From an uncultured Bilophila sp. (lineage in GTDB: Bacteria; Desulfobacterota; Desulfovibrionia; Desulfovibrionales; Desulfovibrionaceae), in the NCBI GenBank assembly GCA_902373525.1, contig CABKMN010000054.1:1-14923 (forward strand): a DNA stretch of 14,923 nucleotides. Direction: 5' to 3'. The translations under genes and the position numbers were made by a program. The first letter of the stretch is position 1; each line of letters begins with the position of its first letter. A model generated the notes under the pieces. That model was not told the DNA's origin. It ran no database searches and worked only from the letters and a program-made list of their open reading frames with translations. This document shows, one piece after another, positions 1-6,411 of the stretch.

Positions 1-2
1 GG

Positions 3-60
3 TTTGGGGAGGGGAGAGGGAAGCCCTTCTTCAGAAGGGTTCCCTCTCCCCTCCCCAATC
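3..60 (-). repeat. Polar 3'-end hairpin repeat, copy A
   Basis: The arms at 6-30 and 33-56 are complementary over about 24 pairs with one bulged base. Read on the minus strand, the apex is CTTC-TGAA-GAAG. The left arm in that orientation is G/A-rich and the right arm C/T-rich. It begins about 14 bases after the stop of the Tim44-like gene and has that gene's polarity. Its sequence is nearly the same as copy E at the other end of the window, including the same unpaired C in the right arm. The tail that follows other copies would lie outside the window. Likely role: transcription termination or mRNA 3'-end protection (inference). Confidence 0.85.
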
Positions 61-69
61 TTCATCTTC

Positions 70-1023
70 CTACATGTTGTCCACCTGCTGGATGCCGTCG
101 AGCTTCCAGTTGCCGTCGCCGGAGGCGGGGCGGGTGAAGTGCCAGATTTCGCGGACTTCGACGGGCGCTTCCTGCGAAGGGTCTTCACGGAGCAGCACGT
201 TGAAGTAGACCTGCGCGATCTGCTCGGAACCCACGGTGTCGATGCCCACGAGGGAAGCGTTTACGAGCATGATTTCCGTCTTGCCGGGAGTCTTGTCCTC
301 GGCGGCCTGCTGCTCGATTTCCCGCATGAAGGCGGGCGTGGAGAACTGGCCGATGTCCGCGAGGTCGCGCTTGTCCCATGCGCTGTTCAGGCGGGCGTAG
401 GCCGCCTTCGCGCCGCGCAGGAACTCTTCTTCGTCAAAGTCGGCCGGTTTCTTGACGGCGTCCTGATAGAGCTGCTGGCTCGCGCCGGTGGGCGTGGTCA
501 GGGCGTCCCAGTCGAAGCCGCCCTTGTTGGGCGTCGCGGTGCGCTGCTGCACCGGGTCGGGAGTGGGCGCACTGCGGAACGAGTCGAAGTTGCCCGCGTT
601 GGGCTGGCCCGCACCCTGCGTCGCGGCCCGGCGACGGCTGAAAAACTTGAACGCGATGAACAGGATGACGCCGATCAGGATGATGTCGAGGAAACCGCCG
701 CCGTTGAAGCCGCCGCCGAAAAGCAGCGAACCGAGCAGGCTGCCCGCGAGAAGACCGCCGAGCATGCCGCCCATGCCCCCGAAAAGGCCGCGCCCCGCCG
801 GAGAAGCGGCGTTGGCCGCCTGCTGGCTCTGACGGTTGGTCTGCTGGCTGAACGAGGAGGAAGGATTAGAGGGCAGCGGTTTCGTGTAAGGCTGGCTCAT
901 GGACGGGCGTCCGCCGAAGGAACGGCCTCCGCCGATGCGGGCGGCGTCGGCCTCGCCGTAGGCGAAAGCCAGCATGACCAGAACCAGAACGGCGCTGAGA
1001 CAGGCAAAAAACGATTTGGGCAT
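70..1023 (-). CDS. Tim44-like domain membrane protein
   Basis: The product is 317 residues. A hydrophobic signal or anchor segment spans residues 3-28 and ends at an Ala-rich EADAA site. The next residues, RIGGGRSFGGRP, are typical of bacterial Tim44-like proteins. A Ser/Gln-rich linker follows, then a Gly/Leu-rich stretch (78-111), one transmembrane helix (about 111-128) closed by FFSRRR, and a soluble C-terminal domain (about 185-317) resembling the Tim44/MBA1 fold (PF04280). In mitochondria that fold serves protein import at the inner membrane; the bacterial role is poorly defined, so no substrate is claimed. I chose the ATG at 1023 because AGAGGA lies 7 bases upstream and the signal peptide starts there; the frame stays open far upstream but only as a shadow of the CAT gene. 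It is separated from the CAT gene by a terminator and a candidate promoter, and is followed by hairpin copy A. Confidence 0.85.
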   Translation of the reverse strand: MPKSFFACLSAVLVLVMLAFAYGEADAARIGGGRSFGGRPSMSQPYTKPLPSNPSSSFSQQTNRQSQQAANAASPAGRGLFGGMGGMLGGLLAGSLLGSLLFGGGFNGGGFLDIILIGVILFIAFKFFSRRRAATQGAGQPNAGNFDSFRSAPTPDPVQQRTATPNKGGFDWDALTTPTGASQQLYQDAVKKPADFDEEEFLRGAKAAYARLNSAWDKRDLADIGQFSTPAFMREIEQQAAEDKTPGKTEIMLVNASLVGIDTVGSEQIAQVYFNVLLREDPSQEAPVEVREIWHFTRPASGDGNWKLDGIQQVDNM

Positions 1024-1077
1024 GATGTGTCCTCTGGATGGTTGGGCAGTGTATCCTGCCGTAAGTTTGGGTTTTGC

Positions 1078-1085
1078 ATTGTATA
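1078..1085 (-). promoter_or_regulatory. Candidate -10 element for the Tim44-like gene
   Basis: On the minus strand the sequence reads TATACAAT, containing TATACA and TACAAT, about 55 bases before the ATG and downstream of the CAT terminator. No good -35 box sits 17 bases upstream; that position is T-rich because it overlaps the terminator T run. Prediction from sequence only. Confidence 0.4.
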
Positions 1086-1102
1086 GGGTAAGGACGAAGA
1101 CG

Positions 1103-1146
1103 AAAAAAAGCAAGCCCGGCGCTCCCGGAATCGGATGACGCGCCGG
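1103..1146 (-). terminator. Intrinsic terminator after the CAT-family gene
   Basis: On the minus strand CCGGCGC (1146-1140) pairs with GCGCCGG (1122-1116) across a 17-base loop. After six bases (GCTTGC) comes a run of seven T (1109-1103). It starts 5 bases past the CAT stop codon. The loop is large and the T run is offset from the stem, so efficiency is uncertain, but the layout is that of a Rho-independent terminator. Confidence 0.6.
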
Positions 1147-1151
1147 TTTTC

Positions 1152-1823
1152 TCATGTCGTTTCGGCCAGCCAGTCCTCCGCCGCGTCCGCCAGCGCCTGC
1201 ATGTCGTTGATGAGCTTGCAGGTGTGGTAACCGTCCGCCGCCGCATGGTGGACGGAAACGGATACCGGGATGACCGTTTCGCCGCCCTGGGAAACATACT
1301 TGCCGAACGCGATGATCGGAAACAGGAACGGCGGCGAGGCGGGCAGGACGCGCGTCATGCTCGTGAAGTTCAGCCACGGCAGCGCGGACAGGGGACAGAA
1401 GTTCGGCGGTTTGTCCGGTTTGCCGAGGATGCCTTTGACGTCCTTGCAGGTTTCCATGTCGTGCAGGACGTTCCGGTAGAAGTCGGGAAAGGCTTCCTCG
1501 TAGTCGCTCCAGACGTCCGAGAAGGTTTTGTCGTCGTCGTGGAAGATCGTGTAGGAAGGATTGACGAAATCCCAGTACCCGAGTGCGCCGTGGGCGTCGA
1601 AGCTCATGCGGAATTCCCGGTTCGCGTTGACGGCGCGCGCCGCGAGATAAAGCAGGGTCGGGTAGAAGCGCAGGCCGAGGGCTTTTACGCGTCGGAGCTG
1701 GCGGGTGATCGTCAGGTTGGCGGTGAGGTCGTAGCGGCAGTGGATTTTTTCGACGTAGTAGTCGAAATGCCCGCTCCGGGGCCATGCGGCCCGGTCGATG
1801 ACGTGAAACGCGGCGGCGCGCAC
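1152..1823 (-). CDS. Chloramphenicol O-acetyltransferase family protein (type A-like)
   Basis: The product is 223 residues, matching the usual CAT monomer of about 215-220. It aligns by eye along its length with CAT: W-x-R-x-x-HF near residues 14-20, FYP (53-55), the EFRM segment (70-73), NPSYTIFH (88-95), TFSDVWSDY (100-108), PWLNFTS (149-155), FGKY (173-176) and the active-site HHAAADG (192-198). By family knowledge the second His (H193) is the general base for acetyl transfer from acetyl-CoA to the 3-hydroxyl of chloramphenicol; Asp197 is the matching structural Asp. The HHAVCDG of classic enzymes is HHAAADG here. Distant CAT-like proteins may have other substrates, so resistance is not assured. 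The GTG at 1823 is chosen because it lies 2 bases after the stop of the DUF4198 gene with AGGAAG 5 bases upstream. It is last in a four-gene cluster and followed by a terminator. No mobile-element genes are nearby. Confidence 0.88.
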   Translation of the reverse strand: MRAAAFHVIDRAAWPRSGHFDYYVEKIHCRYDLTANLTITRQLRRVKALGLRFYPTLLYLAARAVNANREFRMSFDAHGALGYWDFVNPSYTIFHDDDKTFSDVWSDYEEAFPDFYRNVLHDMETCKDVKGILGKPDKPPNFCPLSALPWLNFTSMTRVLPASPPFLFPIIAFGKYVSQGGETVIPVSVSVHHAAADGYHTCKLINDMQALADAAEDWLAETT

Positions 1824-1825
1824 GG

Positions 1826-2722
1826 CTACTTCCTGCCGGGGGCGGGCTTGGCGCAGTCGCTGATGTAGACCCAGAACGTGGCCTTGATTTCCAGCGGCTT
1901 CTGTTTGCCTTCCGGGTCTTGCAGGGGGTCGCCCGTGGTGCTCGTGGAGAAGGCCCACCAGCCGGGATAGGGACAGACGAAGGTGAACACGCCCTGCGCG
2001 TCGGTCTTGACCTGCTGCACGTCCCCGAAGGTGGAAACGGGTTGTGGAACGGGCCGTTTTTCCTTCTTCTTTGGAGTCTTGTCGGCCTTGTCCGTCCCGT
2101 CGTCCTGCGGGAGCGCGTTCGGGTCCGCGGGCTGGGTGACGTTGGGCTTGAACACGGGGTCGAGATAGGCCGCGTCCACGATAGCGCCGGGGAGCGGCTT
2201 GCCGCCGAACAACGCCTGTCCGGTGAAGGCCATGCCGACGCATTGGCCGAAGGGGCGGGTCAGGGGCGTGATTTCAAAGCTGATCCCGGCGGGCTTGTCC
2301 CAGCCTTCCGAGGACCCGTAGGCGGGAACCTGCACCTTGACGATGTGCTGGACGAACTTGTCCTGTTCCGGGAGCCAGCCCGTCTTGGTCTGCATGATGA
2401 ACTGATAGACGCCGGGGCGGGGCAGGACGATGTTGGTGGTCCATGCGCGTGCGCCGTAGGCGTTGATTTCCTCAAGGACGGAAAGGTGTTCGCTGCGATC
2501 GACCTCTTCGCCGCTGTAGCGCAGGGCCGAGAGGACCTGCGGGCGTTCGAGGGGGACGCCCTCGCCCGTCGCCGGGTCGAGCGCGCAGATGACGAGGTTG
2601 AGGGATTTCTTTTCCGGATCGTCCACAATGGGGCTGTCCGGGAGGACCAGCCCGAAACCGGCGTGGGCCGGGAGGGCGAGCAGCGCCGTCAGTCCCAAGG
2701 TCATCAGGGTTCGTCCAAACAT
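1826..2722 (-). CDS. Exported DUF4198 domain protein
   Basis: The product is 298 residues. A signal peptide covers residues 1-21 with predicted cleavage after AHA. The mature part resembles DUF4198 proteins (PF10670), which include periplasmic partners of nickel/cobalt uptake systems: LVLPDSPIV at 25-33, GWLPEQDKFVQHIVKVQV (115-132), ITPLTRPFGQ (151-160), FGGKPLPGAIVDAAYL (172-187) and a C-terminal KTDAQGVFTFV...GWW (239-256) strand pair. A Pro/Lys/Asp-rich insert spans about 193-229. From memory of the family, a His usually begins the mature chain (AHA-HFG); here it is Gly22, and a His in the next strand appears as Asp49. His126 is kept. A metal role is therefore uncertain. The ATG at 2722 has GCGGAGG 6 bases upstream. 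It lies 27 bases after comF and 2 bases before the CAT-family gene. Confidence 0.75.
   Translation of the reverse strand: MFGRTLMTLGLTALLALPAHAGFGLVLPDSPIVDDPEKKSLNLVICALDPATGEGVPLERPQVLSALRYSGEEVDRSEHLSVLEEINAYGARAWTTNIVLPRPGVYQFIMQTKTGWLPEQDKFVQHIVKVQVPAYGSSEGWDKPAGISFEITPLTRPFGQCVGMAFTGQALFGGKPLPGAIVDAAYLDPVFKPNVTQPADPNALPQDDGTDKADKTPKKKEKRPVPQPVSTFGDVQQVKTDAQGVFTFVCPYPGWWAFSTSTTGDPLQDPEGKQKPLEIKATFWVYISDCAKPAPGRK
1829..1834 (-). promoter_or_regulatory. Ribosome binding site for the CAT-family gene, inside the DUF4198 gene end
   Basis: The minus strand reads AGGAAG, then TAGCC, then GTG. The TAG is the stop codon of the upstream DUF4198 gene, so the Shine-Dalgarno sequence lies in the last codons of that gene. 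This fixes the GTG start at 1823 and suggests translational coupling. Confidence 0.65.
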
Positions 2723-2749
2723 GAAACGCCTCCGCAGTCGGTGGGTTGA

Positions 2750-3577
2750 TCAATTGTCTCCGGAACGGGAGCTCCAGCTGTACTGAAAATCGAGCTTTTC
2801 ACGCGGGGTTCTGGCGACGACCGCCACGTCCACGGCGGCGGCCCCGGCGTGCGGATCGAGCAGCGCGCCGGCGGCTCGGCGCAGGGTGGTGCCGGTGGTG
2901 TAGGTGTCGTCGACAAGCAGGATGCGCTTGCCCCGCGCCAGAGGGGTGGCGAGGAACGCGCTTTCGAGGTTGGCGAGGCGTTCCGCTTCGCTCAGGCCCA
3001 CCTGATGGTGGGTGGGGTGCTGGCGGCGCAGGAGTTCGGGCATGAGCGGCGCGCCGAGCGCGTCGGCCAGCGGACGGGCCAGTTCCTGACACTGGTTGAA
3101 GCCGCGTTCGCGCAGCCGGGTGGAGTGCAGGGGGACGGGGACGATGGCGTCGGGTTTCGGCAGATCGGCGCAGGAATGGGCGAGGAAACGCCCGAGCAGG
3201 TGCAGGACCGCCGGGTCCGCGCCGAATTTGCCGCGCAGGAGCAGGGTCTTGAGCGCGCCGCTGTACGCGCCGTAAAAGCGGAAATGCTCCCACGGGGGCG
3301 GGGTTTCGCGGCAGGTTGCGCAGAGTTCCGTTTCCGAGTCGGGGAACGGCTTCAGTTCGCCGCAGCGGGGGCAGTAGCCGCCCTTGCGGGGCCGGAGCAG
3401 CGCCCGGCACGACGGGCACAGCGGGATGCCCATGCGGGGCGCGGCCTCCGCGGGCAGTTCCCCCCGATCCAGCGGGGTAAACGGGATATGGCACAGGATG
3501 CAGCGCCGTTCGTCCAGCGAGGTGGCGTGGAGCAGATCGCGCAGCGGTTGGAGAAAACGGAAACTTCGTTCATTCAT
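2750..3577 (-). CDS. comF: ComF-family phosphoribosyltransferase-like protein
   Basis: The product is 275 residues, slightly longer than a typical ComF of about 230-240. The N-terminal third carries four CxxC pairs, C26/C29, C54/C57, C69/C72 and C86/C89, which form the double zinc-finger region. The ComF hallmark VPVPLHSTRLRERGFNQ is at 146-162, and the type I phosphoribosyltransferase PRPP loop ILLVDDTYTTGTT at 219-231. In competent bacteria ComF supports DNA uptake at the inner membrane and acts with DprA and the replication restart machinery; its role in non-competent species is unclear. The ATG at 3577 overlaps the flavoprotein gene by 8 bases and has only a weak ribosome binding site, so coupling to the upstream gene is likely. 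A TTG start at 3625 in the same frame is possible but gives an atypical extension. Confidence 0.88.
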   Translation of the reverse strand: MNERSFRFLQPLRDLLHATSLDERRCILCHIPFTPLDRGELPAEAAPRMGIPLCPSCRALLRPRKGGYCPRCGELKPFPDSETELCATCRETPPPWEHFRFYGAYSGALKTLLLRGKFGADPAVLHLLGRFLAHSCADLPKPDAIVPVPLHSTRLRERGFNQCQELARPLADALGAPLMPELLRRQHPTHHQVGLSEAERLANLESAFLATPLARGKRILLVDDTYTTGTTLRRAAGALLDPHAGAAAVDVAVVARTPREKLDFQYSWSSRSGDN

Positions 3578-4199
3578 GATGGAAACGGATGGCCTGTTCG
3601 GCGGCTTCAAGCCCGAGTCGTTCAAGCTGGGCGATGGTCTGTGGATGAAAAAGTTCTGAGGGCCCTTCCACGCCGCGCAGGAGCAGCGGATCGCGCAGCC
3701 CGAATCCCAGCGTATCCAGAAAGCAACGCAGGATCAGCAGATTCGCCTCGAACAGTTTTTCGCCTCGCGTGCGCGCCGCGAACAGGGCGACGCGGGCGTC
3801 GCGTACGGCGGCGGGCCCGCCTTGCGGGCGCATGGCCCAGAGCGCCTGCGCCCGGTCGATGAATCCCTTGAGCAGGGCCGGAGGGCCGTAAAAATAGACC
3901 GGAACGGTCAGAAGCAGGGCGTCCGACCGGCCGATCCGCCGGAAAAGTTCTTTCGCGTCGTCACCGTCGAAGACGCAGGCGCCCGAATGGGCGACGCAGT
4001 ACCCGCAGCCGACGCACGGGTGGACCTTCCAGTCCCGGAGCTGGATGCGATCCACGACGACGCCGCGCGACGCGAGAGCCTGCTCCAGAATACGGGCGGC
4101 GGCGTCGCTGGTGCCGTCCGCATGCGGGCTGCAGGCCATGAGGCAAACGGTGGTATCGGGAGGGTCCGGTTCAGCGCATGGGGTGACTGACGGTTCCAT
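3570..4199 (-). CDS. Iron-sulfur flavoprotein / NADPH-dependent FMN reductase family protein
   Basis: The product is 209 residues with a flavodoxin-like fold. An FMN-phosphate loop of the form CSPHADGTSDAAA lies at residues 23-35. It is followed by the cysteine motif C62-x2-C65-x2-C68-x6-C75, the compact spacing known from iron-sulfur flavoproteins that bind a 4Fe-4S cluster beside FMN. VPVYFYGPPALLKGFIDR (about 99-116) is the usual flavin-binding strand-helix. Family role: electron transfer or quinone, metal or xenobiotic reduction in anaerobes; the partner is unknown. The ATG at 4199 has a strong AAGGAGG 5 bases upstream. It is first in the cluster with comF, the DUF4198 gene and the CAT-family gene. 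The first 15 residues are Pro-rich and probably disordered. Confidence 0.82.
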   Translation of the reverse strand: MEPSVTPCAEPDPPDTTVCLMACSPHADGTSDAAARILEQALASRGVVVDRIQLRDWKVHPCVGCGYCVAHSGACVFDGDDAKELFRRIGRSDALLLTVPVYFYGPPALLKGFIDRAQALWAMRPQGGPAAVRDARVALFAARTRGEKLFEANLLILRCFLDTLGFGLRDPLLLRGVEGPSELFHPQTIAQLERLGLEAAEQAIRFHHE

Positions 4200-4255
4200 G
4201 AATCCTCCTTTTCGGGCGAAAGGACGCCGGGACGCCGGAGAAGGGCTGGTGCAAA

Positions 4256-4284
4256 ACCATTCTCCCCGACAGGGAGGATGTCAA
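4256..4284 (-). promoter_or_regulatory. Candidate promoter of the flavoprotein-comF-DUF4198-CAT cluster
   Basis: On the minus strand a perfect TTGACA (4284-4279) is followed by a 17-base spacer and a weak -10, AATGGT (4261-4256), about 57 bases before the ATG. The spacer holds the inverted repeat CTCCC-TGTCG-GGGAG (4276-4262), a possible operator. The -10 is poor, so the call rests on the -35 box and its placement. Confidence 0.4.
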
Positions 4285-4300
4285 TGATTTCCGGAAGAGG

Positions 4301-4328
4301 GCTCCGGCCCGGAAGTGCGGGCCGGAGC
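4301..4328 (-). terminator. GC-rich hairpin after argF
   Basis: Perfect 10-bp arms, GCTCCGGCCC (4301-4310) and GGGCCGGAGC (4319-4328), with an 8-base loop, begin 9 bases past the argF stop. On the minus strand the hairpin is followed by CCTCTTCC and not a T run, so it is a terminator-like hairpin with a weak tail. It separates argF from the flavoprotein cluster. Confidence 0.6.
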
Positions 4329-4337
4329 CGGAGACCG

Positions 4338-5240
4338 CTAGTCGGAAAACACCCATTCGAGGATGGCTTTCTGGGCGTGCAGACGGTTTTCCGCTTCGTC
4401 CCAGACGATGGAGGCTTCGCTTTCGATAACGTCGTCGGTCACTTCCTCGCCCCGGTGCGCGGGCAGGCAGTGCAGGAACTTGACGCCGGGAGCGGCGAGG
4501 CCCATGAGTTCGCTGTCCACGCAGAAGCCCTTGAAGGCTTCCTCGCGCTTTTTCTGTTCGCTTTCCTGTCCCATGGAGGCCCAGACGTCGGCGTAGATGT
4601 AGTTCGCGCCGTCCGCCGCGATCTTGGGATCGTGGGTGAGGAATATCTTGGCCCCGGACTGGAGGGCGAGGGCGAGCAGTTGCTGATCCGGCTCATAGCC
4701 GGGAGCGATCGCCATGTTGAGCTGGAAGGGGAAGTACATGGCGGCTTCGATCCACGAGTTCGCCATGTTGTTGCCGTCGCCCACCCACGTCACGGTGACC
4801 TTGGAGAAGTCGGGAGTACGTTCGTAGATGGTCAGCAGGTCGGCCATGAGCTGACAGGGGTGGCCCTGATCGGTCAGGGCGTTGACCACCGGGATGGAGC
4901 CGAACTCGGCGAGTTCGTCGAGTTTTTCCTGTCCGAAGGTGCGGACGATCATGCAGTCCACATAGCGGGAGAGCACGCGGGCGGTGTCGCGCAGGGGTTC
5001 GGAGCGGCCGAGCTGGCTTTCGGCGGGGGTCATGAAGATGGTGGTGCCGCCGAGCTGGCGGACGGCCACGTCGAAGGAGACGCGCGTGCGCGTGGAGGCT
5101 TTTTCAAAAATGAGCGCCGCGACCTTGCCGTCCATGCAGTGACCGCGATAGTTGGTGTCTTTCATTTCCTTGGCACGGCGGATGATTTCCCAGGCCCCGC
5201 TGTGTCCGAGGTCGCGGATTCTCATGAAATGCTTTGGCAT
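4338..5240 (-). CDS. argF: Ornithine carbamoyltransferase
   Basis: This enzyme transfers the carbamoyl group of carbamoyl phosphate to L-ornithine to give citrulline, in cytoplasmic arginine synthesis. The product is 300 residues, typical for the family. The carbamoyl-phosphate motif STRTR is at residues 49-53, HPCQ at 127-130, the ornithine-loop segment containing SMG at 222-224, and the catalytic HCLP at 257-260. The ATG at 5240 has AGGAG 7 bases upstream; the frame is open further upstream but has no better start. It is expressed alone: a divergent gene lies upstream and a hairpin follows. No other arg gene is in the window. An anabolic enzyme is the likely reading because no arginine deiminase or carbamate kinase gene adjoins it. 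Confidence 0.95.
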   Translation of the reverse strand: MPKHFMRIRDLGHSGAWEIIRRAKEMKDTNYRGHCMDGKVAALIFEKASTRTRVSFDVAVRQLGGTTIFMTPAESQLGRSEPLRDTARVLSRYVDCMIVRTFGQEKLDELAEFGSIPVVNALTDQGHPCQLMADLLTIYERTPDFSKVTVTWVGDGNNMANSWIEAAMYFPFQLNMAIAPGYEPDQQLLALALQSGAKIFLTHDPKIAADGANYIYADVWASMGQESEQKKREEAFKGFCVDSELMGLAAPGVKFLHCLPAHRGEEVTDDVIESEASIVWDEAENRLHAQKAILEWVFSD

Positions 5241-5301
5241 GGCGTTCTCCTGTATGGACGCGTTGGAAAAGGGATGAAAGGGGGCACCCCGCAGGGTGGA
5301 A

Positions 5302-5330
5302 TCGACATTGCGAAAACATTTTTTTAGAAT
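5302..5330 (+). promoter_or_regulatory. Predicted sigma-70-type promoter for the UPF0280 gene
   Basis: The -35 TCGACA (5302-5307) and -10 TAGAAT (5325-5330) each match consensus at five of six bases and are 17 bases apart. The ATG is 34 bases beyond the -10. It overlaps the predicted argF promoter on the other strand. Confidence 0.6.
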
Positions 5331-5349
5331 CAATCTCACCAAAAGTAAA
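5321..5349 (-). promoter_or_regulatory. Predicted promoter for argF
   Basis: On the minus strand the -35 TTTACT (5349-5344) and -10 TAAAAA (5326-5321) are 17 bases apart, each four of six to consensus. The -10 shares bases with the -10 of the divergent promoter. This is the only AT-rich patch between the two genes. No clear ArgR box was recognised. Confidence 0.45.
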
Positions 5350-5364
5350 GGACGGCCAAGGACC

Positions 5365-6129
5365 ATGAAAGGGATTCATCTCGACCCGCACCGGGGCTAC
5401 CGGGACCGGTGCGCCCCGCGCGACGGCGAATGCGGGTTTCAGCTCGTGATCGCGGAGACGGACCTGCGGGTGACGGCGGTTTCGCCTCTGCCCGAAGGCT
5501 TCCGGGAAGCCCTTGCCGCGCGCGTCCGGGCGTTGCGCGGCGAGCTGGAGGCGTGGATCGTCCTGCACCCCGCCTTTCGGAGCAGCTTGCTCCCCGTTCC
5601 CCTGCCCGACGCGGGCACGCCGCCCGAGATCGTCCGACGAATGACGGAGGCGGCCTCCGTCGCCGGAGTGGGGCCGTTCGCGGCGGTGGCGGGGACCATC
5701 GCGCAGATGGCCGCCGAATCCCTGTCCGACCGTTCTCCCGATCTCATCGTCGAGAACGGCGGGGACATCTATATGTATTCCCGGCGCGACCGTGTGGTCG
5801 GGCTGTTGCCCGATCCCGAGTCCGGCGTGATGATCGGCCTGAACGTGGCGGCTTCGGCCTGCCCGCTCGCCCTGTGCGCCTCGTCCGCGACCATCGGGCA
5901 TTCCCTGAGTTTCGGTCAGGGCGAGCTGGTGCTGGTGCGGTCCCCGGACGGCGCGCTGGCGGATGCCTTGGCGACGGCGTTCTGCAACCGTCTGCAAGGC
6001 CCAGATGACGTCAAGGCCGTGCTTGAGCTCGCCAAACGTCATGTTCGGCACGGGCTCACCGGCATTTTCGCCCAGTGCCGGGGGGCCGTCGGCGTCTGGG
6101 GAGACATGGAACTGGTGGCGGTGGAGTAG
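5365..6129 (+). CDS. UPF0280 family protein (ApbE-like fold)
   Basis: The product is 254 residues. It matches the UPF0280 family, related to the ApbE flavin transferase fold: the opening YRDRC segment (12-16), a central MTEAASVAGVGPFAAVAGTI (93-112), VENGGDIYMYS (129-139) and ATIGHSLSFGQ (175-185). ApbE proteins attach FMN to Thr in flavoproteins or bind FAD; the reaction of UPF0280 members is not established and I do not assign one. The ATG at 5365 matches the usual family N terminus (MKGIHLDPHRGYRDR); a GTG at 5296 in frame would lie upstream of the predicted -10. The ribosome binding site is ambiguous (AAGGA is only 2 bases from the ATG, AAAGGA 12 bases). It is transcribed alone and followed 9 bases later by hairpin copy B. 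Confidence 0.85.
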   Translation: MKGIHLDPHRGYRDRCAPRDGECGFQLVIAETDLRVTAVSPLPEGFREALAARVRALRGELEAWIVLHPAFRSSLLPVPLPDAGTPPEIVRRMTEAASVAGVGPFAAVAGTIAQMAAESLSDRSPDLIVENGGDIYMYSRRDRVVGLLPDPESGVMIGLNVAASACPLALCASSATIGHSLSFGQGELVLVRSPDGALADALATAFCNRLQGPDDVKAVLELAKRHVRHGLTGIFAQCRGAVGVWGDMELVAVE

Positions 6130-6138
6130 GCGCGCATG

Positions 6139-6225
6139 CCGGGGAAGGGGAGAGGGGACCTTTCTCCAGAGAGGTCCCCTCTCCCCTTCCCCGGACCCCA
6201 TTCCCTCTCTCTCCCAAGACGTTCG
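6139..6225 (+). repeat. Polar 3'-end hairpin repeat, copy B, with C/T-rich tail
   Basis: The arms at 6139-6165 and 6168-6194 pair over 27 positions, the one mismatch being a T-G (U-G wobble) pair. The apex is C-TCCA-G. It starts 9 bases after the UPF0280 stop and has the same polarity as that gene. The tail from 6195 to about 6225 is C/T-rich and ends in CCCAAGACGTTCG, nearly the same as the tail of copy D. Confidence 0.88.
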
Positions 6226-6411
6226 TATGGGGCCATGCCGGGACGGGCGGGCCCCTTGACTGAATCGGAGGCGTCCATCCCCCGGTTCGGCGCGGGAAAG
6301 GCAGGATTGTGGGGAAGGAGGGAATGGTGGGGCCATGCGCAGGAGCGGAAGGGGATAGGTCTATGAGCGGGCGGCATATCTTTTTTCAGCGGTCACTGTC
6401 ATAGGAGGTGG

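Noticed and set aside
1024..1785. Extension of the Tim44-like frame upstream of its ATG to 571 codons
   Set aside because: The extension is a shadow of the CAT-family gene. The signal peptide and ribosome binding site fix the start at 1023.
1824..2243. Extension of the CAT frame to 363 codons, suggesting a fusion
   Set aside because: The upstream part is an out-of-frame shadow of the DUF4198 gene. CAT homology begins near the GTG at 1823, which has a ribosome binding site.
4278..5327. 349-codon plus-strand frame opposite argF
   Set aside because: Antisense to a clear ornithine carbamoyltransferase with all catalytic motifs; no recognisable product.
6136..6366. Small ORFs reading through hairpin copy B
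   Set aside because: The peptides are direct translations of the repeat arms and recur wherever the repeat occurs; no start signals support them.
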